A stretch of 64,000 nucleotides of DNA from Apostichopus japonicus (Eukaryota > Echinodermata > Holothuroidea > Aspidochirotida > Stichopodidae), in NCBI RefSeq assembly GCF_037975245.1, contig NC_092582.1, forward strand, positions 23,651,577 through 23,715,576, read 5' to 3'. Position 1 is the first letter of the stretch, and each line of letters starts with the position of its first letter. The position numbers were made by a program, and so were the translations under genes. The notes below the pieces were generated by a model that was not told the DNA's origin, searched no databases, and was given only the letters and a program-made list of their open reading frames with translations. Shown piece after piece: positions 1 to 11,820 of this stretch.

Positions 1-1121
1 TACTGAAGAAATGACTCATCTCCGAAAAAAAGATTTGTTAAATAAAAGTACACAGAATATTAGTGTAACCAAATGATCAAACCAGAACGTATGGCGCACC
101 AGTTGTACGAGACATGTTTTAACACGGCGATCACGGAAAATATGAAGTAGTGGTTGTGTTCCTGAAAATAGCTTTATATATCGGATTGATGTCTGCACAG
201 TTTGGACGTATTGACTGGTTTCGTACTGGAATTCAGATACTGTCACATTCACCTTAGATTTAAGAAAGCTTGATCTAATACTATGGTATTGTATGTTAAT
301 CAACACTTCCTCAACCAAACAGTTGGACACAACCTCCCATTCCAGGACCATTCGATACCGGAACCAATAACCAAGGATTAAAATAACATGAAGGATTTCC
401 ATGCATGTTATTGAAACCATAGGTCGTTGAGTCAATGACATTTACACCAGAACAAAGGAAATCCAATTAAAACCTGATTAGGTAAGTAACTAAGGCTAAT
501 ATATTGTATTAATCAATCAAAGAACCTTGTGACAAAGAGGGAATCCACCACTCCCATCCCCATCCCCTACGCAAACATACATATGCAGACACGTTAGACT
601 TCATTTAGTGTCAATTTGTATTCAAGTTATTTCATTTTGGGTGAGCTTGTGTATGTGCTAAGTATGTCCCTTTCTTGTTGATTTTGAACTCACCTATCTG
701 GTTCACTTTTTTCTTTGTTTATGTAATCTACATGCAATAATTTCCATCATATATTGCTATATACACATAGCCCTTTCACATTCCCGTTGCGGAATAGAGA
801 GGTTTAATTTGAGCAATTGTGTTTAGGAACTTAACGAATAAACATAAAATAACGAATCACAAGTCCCTACGAGAGCAAACGTACCCCCTACATCCCGTCT
901 ACCGTACATTATATAGTTTACATGTATTTTGTTAGGTAAGGCACATATCAACAACTAGAACCCCTGTACTGGTACAAGTATCTTGAAAGTATATACAGTT
1001 AATATATTGTACTAATCAATGAAGGAATTAAGGAAGGAGTGCATAGTACAAGACCTGATAGCCAGGCAGTAGAATTGTACCCCAGTCCCCTCCTATCAAC
1101 ATATTAAAAAAAAAACATATC

Positions 1122-1445
1122 ATGGACTATGCCTTGAACAACAAAATCTACTTTTCTTCGAAGCTTATATTATTACAGCAAAAAACAATTATAAAGTGCT
1201 TAAACTCCGTAACGGTTGCCATGATACAATTATTCCGTCTGACGTCACTGTGTCTATACTTCTCTATTACAAATTATTGTCTCTTTGTGGCAACAAATTC
1301 GCTTCAGTGGTTTCAATTGTTCAAGTTTAAAGTATTTTCTGCATACGGAACTTACCCGACTACTAAGTTTGTAAAAGTACCCTGTCTTCGCTATACCATA
1401 CGTTATACACTAAAATATGCAGGAAGCAAAATGTCGTTAAAGTGA
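1122..1445 (+). other. Repeat-borne ORF ending in an AATAAA signal (A1); probably not coding
   Basis: A 107-codon frame ends at a TGA that overlaps an AATAAA poly(A)-type hexamer (TGAATAAAG). The same module recurs at 17225-17548 (A2), about 6410-6730 (B1) and about 21849-22168 (B2). Between A and B2 only the last 50 or so residues share a frame, the differences are mostly amino-acid changing, and B1 is frameshifted by a missing base. This argues against a protein under constraint. A perfect TGACGTCA (CRE-type) octamer lies at 1240-1247 and is retained in all four copies (17343, 6526, 21964). The module may be a decayed gene end or part of a non-coding transcript. Confidence 0.35.
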
Positions 1446-1639
1446 ATAAAGTTATTGTAAGTTAAGTTTCTGCAAGCTTTAATTCCAGACCTACACAGCT
1501 AGGTCTTCTCAATTACTGGACATGTTCCCTACACTGATCTACCTTAATCCACACTGATCAACATTGCTTACAAAATATAGTGCACACTTTCAAGGAGGAC
1601 TGTTTCCACTGATGTGCTATCACTCTGGTCATAGACTAG

Positions 1640-2092
1640 AGGCTTACTTAACCTTTGGTAGGGTCTGTTGTTTGATCAATGAGTGCTCCCCCTTTTCATC
1701 AAGTTCTGGGCAGAGTGATCATGTCCAGTTAAGTTGATGTGTGTATGTGTATTTATGTGGTTATGAACTTGGTAACACTATATACACGTTGATAATGGGT
1801 AGTAGGTACAGTAACCCCAGGTGCAGATATCTTGAATATTAATAAGTAGGCGGGGCCTAACTGTGAGCATGATCTGCTTCATATTCGGTATGGAGTATAT
1901 GCAGGTATTGTGAATGCCATCACGTCACTAAATATGAATGATTGGTGACACCAGAGCTAAATCTGCTAGATAAAGCATTTGTGCATAAGTTAGTCTAAAG
2001 TTATACTTGGTACATGTGCTGGTCATAGGTAGTAGATGATCTCTATTGTTTTTTGTAAAGGTCCTTTGAATATTAATGTGTGAGCAGGGCTT
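1640..2092 (+). repeat. Diverged ~245-bp repeat, two copies (A1)
   Basis: Two segments end in variants of the phrase GAATATTAATGAGTGAGCAG followed by GGCTTA, near 1838 and 2065. The same phrase ends four spaced copies in unit B. A1 therefore keeps two of the repeats. Confidence 0.5.
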
Positions 2093-2240
2093 ACAAACAT
2101 GTTGAAAGATTGCCAGAATAATATAGTGCCAACTTTATTACCATGTCTCTTTCTAGCCGTTTAGGTTAATATATTCCATCTGATTGTATACAGTAATTAC
2201 TTCAAACATTAACAGTTAAAGCTGCAAAAACATTAAATAG

Positions 2241-2836
2241 TTAAAGCTGCAATCATTGTTTGAGAAGTTTCTGCCACACATTCCATAGTTCTGTACTATA
2301 AACTACCTCAATCAATGTCTCTCACCATACATTGCAGTTATTAAGCTGCAATCATTGTTTGAGAAGTTTCTGCAATACATTTCATAGTTCTGTACTATAA
2401 ACTACCTCAACCAATGTCTCTCACCATACATTGCAGTTATTAAGCTCCAATCATTGAATTGAGAAGTTTCAGCCACACATTCCATAGTTCTGTACTATAA
2501 ACTACCTCAACCAATGTCTCTCGCCATACATTGCAGTTATTAAGCTGCAATCATTGTTTGAGAAGTTTCTGCAATACATTTCATAGTTCTGTACTATAAA
2601 CTACCTGAACCAATGTCTCTCATCATGCATTGTATTTATTAAGCTGCAATCATTGTTTGAGAAGTTTCTGCCACACATTCCATAGTTCTGTACTATAAAC
2701 TACCTCAACCAATGTCTCTCACCGTACATTGCAGTTATTAAGCTCCAATCATTGTTTGAGAAGTTTCTGCCACACATTACATAGTTATGTACAATTAACT
2801 ACCTCAACTAATGTCTCTCATCATACATTGCAGTCG
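2241..2836 (+). repeat. 99-bp tandem array with let-7-seed-complementary 8-mers (A1, 6 monomers)
   Basis: Six monomers of 99-100 bp. Each contains the inverted repeat ATAGT-TCTGT-ACTAT followed by AACTACCTCA and ends in CATTGCAGTTATTAAGCT. The octamer CTACCTCA, complementary to the let-7 seed, is intact at 2303, 2402, 2502, 2700 and 2799; the copy at 2601 reads CTACCTGA. Monomers roughly alternate between a CCACACATTCC type and a CAATACATTTC type, suggesting a dimeric amplification step. Confidence 0.9.
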
Positions 2837-3928
2837 TGTGTGAAGAATTAGCAAACAAGAAAGTGTTCAATGACCTTTTCGTGAAACAGGTATAGACCTA
2901 CTTGTGATTTACAAAATTTAAAAATTGTTTAGTTTAATTGCTTCAGAAATTGGGAGAGCTGAAATTTTGATACCAAAGTGATCGAACTTTGACACATAAA
3001 GATGACATGTTGTTGTAAAGTCAAAATTGAGATGGAAAAGTTGAAGCAAGGGAAGAAAGTTGAAGTCAATAAATAACTGACTGGGACTTTAGACAAAAGC
3101 GAAGAGCAAAACTATTTATGGAAACATATATGTTATGACAGTAACTTATCATGGATAACTTATAATAGATAACTTATTATGGATAACTTATAATAACTTA
3201 TCCATGGATGTATTTAGATGTATCACAGATTTGTGTTTTTACAGTGATATTTAATTGTAGTAAAGTTAGAGATATTTACTGGTTTTGTAATTTGAATTAT
3301 GATACCGTCACATTTACCTTAGATTTAGGAAAGGCTATTGCTATCGTATTTCGTACGACTGTTACTCCTATCATATCATTCGCCCTTGTTTACGAGAATA
3401 AACGGCAATGAGATTTGTGTTGCTAAGGAACGAGTCCTGTGATCTGCTGTTCGTGTCAATGTACATTTGTGTACAGTCCTGATAAGCTGCGTGCGTTCCA
3501 GCTGCAGTTCGACTGTTTAAAAGAAAGTACTCTAAATGACATGTTTCTACTTGGAAATTGCGGTAAACATCGAGAAATGTACCACTTAGCTAAGTTCCAT
3601 TTTTCGGGTAACCTCAAAAGGAACGTGGTAGCTATGAGAGCATGGCTTCAGTTGTTGTGGAACCGTTATATTAGAGTTGAGTGTCAATAGGGAAAAAGGG
3701 GTCACAATGATTAGTGTACGTTGTTTTGCGCGATTCCGCTTTGACATATTCTATCAGGGTTAATGTACAAGCCGATGGTGGAGTAACAGTCGTGTGGCTC
3801 GTCGACAAGCGGTAAGATTATGTACGGGGTACGAATTAGAAACTAGTTCTTCATCCAAGTAAGAACTTAGCTAGGCAAGGACTTCATAATGCGGTGAAAT
3901 TTGGTGATTTCCTTGTAAATAGAAACCG

Positions 3929-5032
3929 CAGGCGCGGATCCAGTGGGGGGTCCAGGGGGTCCGGACCCCCCCTGCTCTTGGCCAAAAAGAAAAGAGAAAA
4001 AAAAAAGAGAAAAAAAAAGAGAGAAAAAAAGAGAGAGAGAAAAAATAATTAAATTAAACGCCATTAAACATGTAGGACGTCGGAAGGGCGGTTATCCTTA
4101 CAAGTCAGCCAGGTGTGTCTTTTCCGTCAAATGAACTTTAGTGTGCACGCGTGCGACACGTGCAAAAAATGCCTAAAAATCTCAATTTTCAGACCGAAAA
4201 GTTTCAAAATTGAGGTGGTGTTCGAATTGTTTTGGGCGGTGAGGTGGCAGAGCGGTAGGCTGTATAGGATGCGCCGACGAATTCTTCATGAGAGATCGTT
4301 TTCTGCGGTGAGAAGGCATAAAACTGTTCTCCGATCAACAATGGGCAAGGAACGTCTCACAGCTCTTGTTCTCATTAACACGTATTATAACACTCCTATC
4401 GACACTGACGAAGTGGTCCGAAAGTTCATTGAGAAACATCCACGGCGTTTGTTCTCTCCAATCTACCATGAATAGATCATCAATAAAACTAGCTAACTCG
4501 TACTGATGCAGATATATTTCGAGTGAGTTTTTGTAGGTGCTTTGAATGGCCAAATTGAAGGGGTTCCCTGTTGTACTTAAATATCCAAGAATTTCACAAT
4601 GGATAGAGGGAAACCCACTCCCCTTAGACCCTAGGATCACTGGAGGCCAAACCCCTCACCCTTCCAGAATCCCTGATCCGGCCCTGCATCAAACAGTGGT
4701 GGCGGAACGGGAGGGGGATTGGTGGCTAAAGGCATTATGATTTTTGTATCATGATCTCAACTCATCTGATATGTATTACCATATTTCATAGATTGTTTTT
4801 TTCTCATCAATTGAGAAATTGCAGACATGAGATCCATATTTTCAGGCTAGGTACATGCAGCTTAGAATACTCGGGAAGTGCCGTTTCCGGCCATCTGGGG
4901 GGGTTTGTAAAGCCAAAAATTTTCTGGTACGCTCCGCGCCAACCGATGGTGGCGCTCCGCTTAGATAGTCTTTGATCAGGCGCGGCTGGACCAGTCAGAC
5001 CCCCCCTGTCAAAAATCCTGCATCCGCCCCTG
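3929..5032 (+). mobile_element. hAT-type DNA transposon inserted in A1 (internally deleted)
   Basis: The ends are imperfect inverted repeats: CAGGCGCGGATCCAG at the left, and a right end whose complement is CAGGGGCGGATGCAG. The 5-bp sequence AACCG flanks both sides (3924-3928 and 5033-5037). The paralogous A2 site (about 20449) is empty, reading straight through AACCG, so the boundaries are seen directly. The interior keeps the 3' end of a transposase gene (4272-4475) and a core near 4870-4975 that recurs in other elements of this window. hAT elements normally make 8-bp duplications, so the 5 bp may reflect a hAT5-like subgroup or a small deletion. Confidence 0.85.
4272..4475 (+). pseudogene. 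hAT transposase C-terminal fragment (hATC dimerisation region)
   Basis: The frame ending at 4475 contains RRHKTVLRSTMGKERLTALV, then INTYYNTPID and FIEKHPRRL before the stop. This matches the hATC dimerisation region of hAT transposases, where a conserved block of the type [KR]T[WY]LRSTM.QERL..LALL precedes helices and a short tail. The upstream DNA-binding and DDE parts are absent; the reading frame runs up into unrelated sequence from 4113, with no recognised start. It is a dead 3' remnant inside a hAT element. It identifies the family but cannot encode a working transposase. Confidence 0.8.
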
Positions 5033-8000
5033 AACCGTTATAGTAGGTTTGATTTAGCGAGAATATCAGTTGAACAGTTCCCATATTCAATGTGCGTGTC
5101 ATAACCAACAAACGTTACTTAAAACAGGCGAATTTGTAAAGGCGTTACAAAGGCTTTCACGTCATCAGTGTATAAATTTAGTAACTGACGTTTGCCTGCT
5201 TTGTATATACAGATTGACCTCTGCCTCGGTTGGATAATTGTGAATAGATGTGTTATGTTCCTACGTTTACTAAAGAAGAAACTCATATTTGAAAAAGTTT
5301 TTCCAATAATTGTAAGCAGTACATAAGTGTAAACCAAATGCTCAAATCAGAACGTATGGGCACATCAGTTGTACGACAGGTTTTAACACGGCGAACACGG
5401 TAATACATGAAGTAGTGGATGTGTTCCTGACTTTATTTTTTATTTATTATGATTGTGTATGCTTTGTATATCGGATTGATGTATGCACAATTTGGATATA
5501 TTTACTGGTTTTGTAATGGATTTCCGATACTGTCACATTGACCTTAGATTTAGAAAGGCTTGATCTATTGCTATGGTATTGGATGCTCATCAACACTTCA
5601 AAAACAAACAGCTGGACACAACCTCCCACTTCCAGGACCATTCGATACCAGAACCAATAATCAAGGATTTAATATAACAATGAAGGATTTCCATATTATT
5701 GAAACTAAAGGTCATTGAGTCATGATATTTACACCAGAACAAAGGAAATCCAAATAAAACCTGATTAGGTAAGTAAATATGGTCAATAGATTGTTGTAAT
5801 CAATGAAGGAATTAAGGGAGGTGGGTATAGTGCAGGACCTGGTGACAAAGAGGGAATCCACCGCTCCCCCCCACCCCCCCGCTACACACACAGACACGCT
5901 AGACTTCATTTAGTGTTGATTTGTATCCAAGTAATTCCATTTTGGGGTGAGTTTGTATATGTGTGATTTCATTTTGTTGTTGGTTTTGAACTCACCTATG
6001 TGGTTCACTTTTTTTTTTTTTTTTATGTAATCTACATCCACTAATTTTCATCATTTATTGCTCTACACTTAGCCTGTTCGCATTCCCGTTTCCTGAATAG
6101 AGAGGTTTAATTTGGGCTTAGGAACTTAGGGAAAATTTTTTCACAGGTCCCATCGAGAGTTAGCGTAACCCCACTCTCCCAACCCCGCCTCTCCACCGTG
6201 CATATAGGTCAGGTGCATTTTGTTTGGTAAGACACATATGAACAACTAGAAACCCTGTACTTGTACAAGTACCATTAAAGTATATAAATTTAATAGATTG
6301 TAATAACCAATGAAGGAATTAAGGAAGGTTCGGATAGTGCAAAACCTGATAGCCAGGCAAAAGACTTGTACCCCAGTCCCCTCCCATCAAAATATTAATA
6401 AAACATATCATGTATTATGGCTTGAACAACAAAATCTTCTTATCACCGAAGCGTCTATTTTTACAGCAAAAACAATTTGAAGTGCTTAAACTCCGTAACG
6501 GTTGCCACGATACCATTATTCCGTCTGACGTCACTGTGTCTACAATTTTCTATTACAAGTATTGTCTCTTTGCTGCAACAATGCGCATGAGTGGTTTCAA
6601 TTGTTCAAGTTTAAAGTATTTGCTGCATACGGAACTTACCCGACTACTAAGTTTGTAAAAGAGCCCTGTCTTCGCTATGCCAGATGTTGTACACTGCAAT
6701 ATGCAGGAAGCAATATGTCTTTAATGTGAATAAAGTTATTGTAAGTTTAGTTTCTGCGAGCTTTAAATCCAGACCTACACAACTAGGTCTTCTCAATTAC
6801 TGGACATGTTCCCTACACTGATCTACCTTAATCCACACTGATCAACACTGCTTACAATCTATAGTGCACACTTCCAGTGAGGACTGTTTCCACTGATGTG
6901 CTATCACTCTTATCATAGACTAGTCATTAATCGAATTTTACGAACATTTTTTTATACCGTGAACGAATATTCATGGTGTGGGTAGGATCAAAATGAAAGA
7001 AACCGCTGCGAGAGAACACGAAATACCTGATAATACTGTAGTCTGTGGTCAATGGATACCACGGTTCTGGGATACAAACAAAAGCCATTGCATTTGTCGT
7101 TCCTAAGTGTATTTTTATGGAACTCGATATCTAAGGAAGCAAGTAGTTGGGGAGAGACTAAAAGAACGAAGTTTTTTTTGTACATAATTGCCAGTAAACG
7201 GTTTAGTAAAGGTACTTTTGTTTTAAAATTCATGATTGCCATCTTGTATTAGAATTTGAAGTTGAATGACTGTCACGCAAATTATGTTTACTCATAGATT
7301 CGTTACACAGTCGAACCAAACGCTAAACAGAATGATCATTTTGTGTTTGGTATCAGGAGAGTAATCGAGGTATGCTTATATGAATCTTAAAGCAGCTTTT
7401 TGCGTCCTTTTCTATGATTTTCTCAACCTCATTGACCCACGATGCCATAACGACATACATAACTAGTTTATCTATTCAAATCTAACTTCAAATGGTAGAA
7501 TAAAGTCGAATAATTTACAAATTTGAACGTTGTTTTTCTCGATGATTTTTTCCCGTTAGGATCGCAATAAACCCCGCCTATAAAATGCATATTTAAATTC
7601 TTTGAACGTCATTGAATAATGAGGTAAATAATTTTCACATTGCCAGCATCGTACCCAATCCAGAACATCAGTATGTACTACAACACTATGCTTTATTTGT
7701 ATATATTCTGTGTGGCTGTGAAAACGACTCCAATTTTTCGGATTGCTTTGAATGAATCTATTTTAAGCAATGGCTCATATATATATACTTGTCAGCTATT
7801 CACTGATCAGTTGAATTCAAACTATTAGGTGTCGGGAACTGTATGCGATTAATTTTTAAATGAGGAATTTGTCAGAAGACACTCTACTGATTATCTGCAG
7901 AAGCCCTTAATTACTGGCCAATGATGCTCTTGGCAGGGGAAAAACTTGGCTAATATATTAGTTTGCTGTTTTGTGATAAATACATGTAAAAAACTCGATG

Positions 8001-8114
8001 GACATGTCAAAAGGGTGAGAAAACGGCGACAAAACGCAAAAAGATGCTTTAAAAACTTGTAACAACTTGCAAGCAAATACCGGTTTACAGTAACCTTCCC
8101 CGCTGAAGAGGGCT

Positions 8115-8150
8115 AAATGGGGGGGGGGGGTCGGGGGGGGGGGGGAGAAT
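8115..8150 (+). repeat. Poly-G tract in B1 (counterpart at 23541-23567)
   Basis: Two long G runs separated by TC lie in an otherwise AT-rich region. The run lengths differ between B1 and B2, as expected for a slipping homopolymer. Confidence 0.9.
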
Positions 8151-8289
8151 TCGAGAGACATATTTTTTGTTATAAATGTTTGAGTTTAATCATAAATAAG
8201 AAAAGTACTGAATGTGCAATAACCTATCATGTCACAACATGTATGCACCTTAAATTGCCTTTATTTTCTTTTATAACTGAAAGAGGCTG

Positions 8290-9262
8290 ACTTAACCTTG
8301 GTAAGGGCCTGTTGTTTGATCAATGAGAGTTTTTCCCCCGTTTCTTCAAGTTCTGGGCAGAGTGATCATGTCCAGTTAAGTAGATGTGTGTATATGTATG
8401 TATACGTGGTCTTGAACTTGGTAACACTATCTCAGGAACCATGTTGCATTAATATCATACTTGGTAAATATGTTGGTCATATAGGTAGCCCCAGGTGCCA
8501 TCTCTTGAATATTAATAAGTAGGCGGGGCTTACATAATTTCTTTAAAGATCATTATTCTTTGCAGCTGTTAGCATGATCTGCTTCAGATTTGGTATGGTG
8601 TAAATGCAGGTATTTGAATGCCATCAAATCACTAAATATGAATGATTGGTGACACCAGAGTTAAATCTACTAGATAAAGCATTTGTACATAAGTTAGTTT
8701 AAAGTGTTGGTCATGCGTAATAGATTATCTCTGTTGTCTTGTAAAGGTCCGATGAATATTAATGAGTGAGCAGGGCTTAAACAGAAAGAAAAAAATGTTG
8801 ATATCTTAGGAACTTAGAATGATCTTGTATGAAAATATATAGTGGTATACAAGTGTTTATATAGCATCTTATTAGTTATGCATGAGTGATGATATATTTT
8901 GCAATTATGTTATTTCAAGAAGGGTATGTTGTATTGGTGTCAATATTGGTTTATAAGTTGGTCATGTGCGGTAGATGATCCATAGTATTTTGGGTGCTGG
9001 TCTCATGAATATTTATGACTGTGACTGAATATGGCTTAACATGATAGTCTAGTTTTAATATCAGATTATGAGCGCCGCATGAAGAAATCGGAACCACCTT
9101 CTGCATATTTGCATTCTAGTTTTGTTATCATATGTGAGGCGTATACACATTTATGTTGTCATGTGTAAAAATATGTGACAACTGCCTACAAATAATAACT
9201 TAAATAACATATGTTGGATTAAACTCTGTCAAGAATATTAATGATTGGGCATGGCTTAACAT
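8290..9262 (+). repeat. Diverged ~245-bp tandem repeat, four copies (B1)
   Basis: Variants of GAATATTAATGA followed by GGGCTTA occur at about 8508, 8753, 9006 and 9234. Most are preceded by a GGTCAT-plus-GTAGATGATC-like segment. The spacing of 228-253 bp and poor identity indicate an old tandem array. The same four copies lie in B2 (about 23712-24672). Confidence 0.55.
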
Positions 9263-9524
9263 TAAATTCATGTTCGATATTGAACTTGGTATCGTAAACC
9301 TTTCTAGCACTTTCTGATCATCCAGAAATGTTGAAACATTGCCCGAATATCTAGTACAAATTTGTATTATCAAGTCTATTTCTAACCGTTTAGGTAATAT
9401 AATCCATCCAATTGTATACAGTAATTACTTCAAACATTAATTCAGTTAAAGCTGCAAATATATTTAACAGCTAAAACTGCAAAAATATGAAACAGGTAAA
9501 GCTGCAAAAATATTGAATAGTTAA

Positions 9525-9625
9525 GGCTGCTTTCATTAATGGAGAAGTATCTGCCACACATTCCATAGTTCTGTACTATACACTATCTCAACCACTGTAT
9601 CTCAACACAAATTGCAGTTATTTGT
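9525..9625 (+). repeat. Single 99-bp-type monomer in B1
   Basis: One copy of the monomer amplified in unit A. It keeps TTCCATAGTTCTGTACTATA but reads CTATCTCA, so the let-7-type octamer is lost. B2 has the same variant near 24938-25035. Amplification therefore happened in the A lineage only, or B contracted. Confidence 0.75.
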
Positions 9626-9916
9626 GAATAATTAGCAGACAAGAATGTGGTTAATTGCCTTTTTTTGTGAAATAGATATTTCTGTAATATACACAATTTG
9701 AAGATGGTTTTGTTTACTAACCAGTAACATATTTGTGTCTGTTCAGCCGCAATAAGAGTTAGTAATGAAAGCTGATTGTTGCTTTAACAGTACAAATTCA
9801 GCACTTTGACGCTGGTATTGCCAAACATTTTAGTTTTGAGCGTTTGCAGTATCAATGTATGAAGGTATCTGCTGTACTTTACGCCTACACTTTTCTGAAA
9901 TAGTACATTGCTAGAG

Positions 9917-10795
9917 TAAAGACTGAGGCGTCTGAGATATCAAATTTAAACGAGTTTAACCCGTCTTTTAAGATTTTTACAAACCAAAATGCCCACTTTG
10001 GTCGATAGAATATGCCCCTTTAAAAGTGTTGGAAGTGCGCTCCGAGCTTGTTCTTCACTATAATTGCTCTTTAGAGCGTAGGCATATATACCTATCATAA
10101 ATAAACCAACCAAAGTTAGACTAAAGACTGAGGCGTCTGTGATATCAACTTTAAACGAATTTAACTTTTTTTTTTAAAGATTTTACAAACCAAAATGCCC
10201 ACTTCCGTAGATAGAAAATGCCCCTTTAAAGTTTTTGAATTGTGCTCCGATGTTGTTCTTTCCTAGAATTGCTCCTATGAGGTAGGTAAAAGACCTATCA
10301 TCAATAAACCAACCAAAGTTAGATTAAAGACTGAGTCGTCTGAGATACCAAACTTTAACGAATTGAACCCGTTTTTTAAGATTTTTACAAACCAAAGTGC
10401 CCACTTTGGTAGATAGAATATGCCCCTTTCAAAGTTTTGGAAGTGCGCTCCGAACTTGTTCTTCACTAGAATTGCTCTTTACAGGGTAGGCATATATACC
10501 TATCATAAATAAACCAACCAAAGTTAAGTGAAGACTGAGAAGTCTGATACACTAAATTTCAACGAATTTAACCCGTTTTTTAAGATTTTTAAAAACCAAA
10601 GTGCCCACTTCCGTCGATAGAATTTGACCTTTTAAAAGTTTGGGAGTGCGCTCCGAACTTTTTCTTCACTAGCATTGCTCTTAAGAGGCTAGGCATATAG
10701 ACCTATCATCAATAAACCAACCAAAGTTAAGTAAAGACTGAGAAGTCTGAGATACCAAATTTTAACGAGTTTAACCCGTTTTTCTAAGATTAATT
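9917..10795 (+). repeat. 207-bp satellite, four monomers plus a partial (B1)
   Basis: Monomers start near 9917, 10121, 10325, 10528 and 10733 with AAAGACTGAGGCGTCTGAGA-like sequence. They run through TTTAACCCG, an AT-rich stretch and GTGCGCTCCGA, and end in ATAAACCAACCAAAGTTA. Copies differ by many substitutions. B2 has three monomers and a partial (25326-25972). Confidence 0.9.
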
Positions 10796-11820
10796 CATTA
10801 AGTCATTGATGACATATGAGCATGAACAAGAAGTAACCTGTTAACACTAAAATAATTAACCGATTAACCGTCAAAATTGAACCGGTTCGATTTTATTTTA
10901 CCACGTGGTTGAAGACGCATGAGAGATTAAAAACAGTTAAGAGGCTATGAAAATAAAAAGTTATAATAATAGAGAAACTACAAAAAAATGAACACATTTA
11001 TATATTCGACAAGCTTAAACAAATATAATGTAAAAATTTGAGAAAAATGTTTACACCAATATGGTCGAAATTTGACACAAAAAGATGACATGTTGGTGTA
11101 AAATCAAATTGTGATAGAAAAGTTGAAAGTTGAAGTAAGGAAAGAAAGTTGAAGTCGATAAATAACGAAAAACTGCTGGGAATTTTAGACAATAGCGAAG
11201 AGCAAAACATTTTATGGAATTATATATGTGATGACAATAACTTATCATGGAAAACTTTTAATGTGTAACTTATAATAACTTATTAATGGATGTATTTATA
11301 ACATCACTTTACCCTAGATTTGTATCTTTACAGAAGTATTAAATGTAGTAAATTTGGAGATATTTACTAGTTTTGTAATTTAATTACGATACTGTCACAT
11401 TTTACCTTAGATTTTGAAAAGGCTATTGCTATCGTATTTCTTACGACGGTCACTCCTATCATATGATACGCGCTTGCATAAACGGCCTGAAGATTTTTGT
11501 TGCCAAGGAACAACGAGTGATGTCGTCTGCTATTCGTGTCTATGTACCTTTGTGTACAGTCTTGATTAGTTGCGTGAGTTCCAGCTGCAGTTCGATTGTT
11601 TGAAAAAGTACTCAAAATGAAAATATTTTAAATGAAAACTGCGGTATATATCGAGAAATGTACCACTTTGCTAGATTCCATTGTTCGGGTAGCTTCACAA
11701 GGAACGTGGTAGCTATACGACCAAGACATCAGTTGGTATGGAATATACTGTTACGAAAAGCTCCTTATTTTTCTCGTGCGTTCATATTTTCTAATTTGCC
11801 TGATTTACCGTTATAACATG

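Larger units (their letters stand above)
1..5143 (+). repeat. Tandem unit A, copy 1 (A1), left end cut by the window
   Basis: This is the first copy of a long repeat unit. Positions 16-1445 recur at 16120-17548 with only a handful of differences (offset about 16104), and 3208-3690 recurs with offset 16505. The offset jump of about 400 bp is explained by four extra 99-bp monomers in the second copy. The unit ends with a conserved tail around 5040-5130 followed by the motif GGCGTTACAAAGGC, which opens the next unit. No reading frame looks like a conserved gene. Inside are the 99-bp array (2241-2836), two diverged 245-bp repeats and a hAT insertion (3929-5032). A module near 200-290 is related to one near 3260-3350, so the unit itself carries internal repeats. 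Confidence 0.85.

Noticed and set aside
16-441. 141-codon minus-strand frame, repeated at 16120-16545
   Set aside because: It is duplicated only because the DNA is duplicated. The paralogous stretch in unit B is broken by stops and frameshifts, so there is no sign of constraint.
2241-2836. CRISPR-like array or microRNA gene cluster
   Set aside because: The whole 99-bp monomer repeats, with no repeat/unique-spacer structure. The minus strand contains TGAGGTAG, but the only hairpin has a 5-bp stem, far too short for a let-7 precursor.
3208-3411. Shared frame starting MYLDVSQICVFTVIF in A1, A2 and A3
   Set aside because: Related copies in unit B are out of frame and the similarity is at DNA level. 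No start context, domain or partner exon was found.
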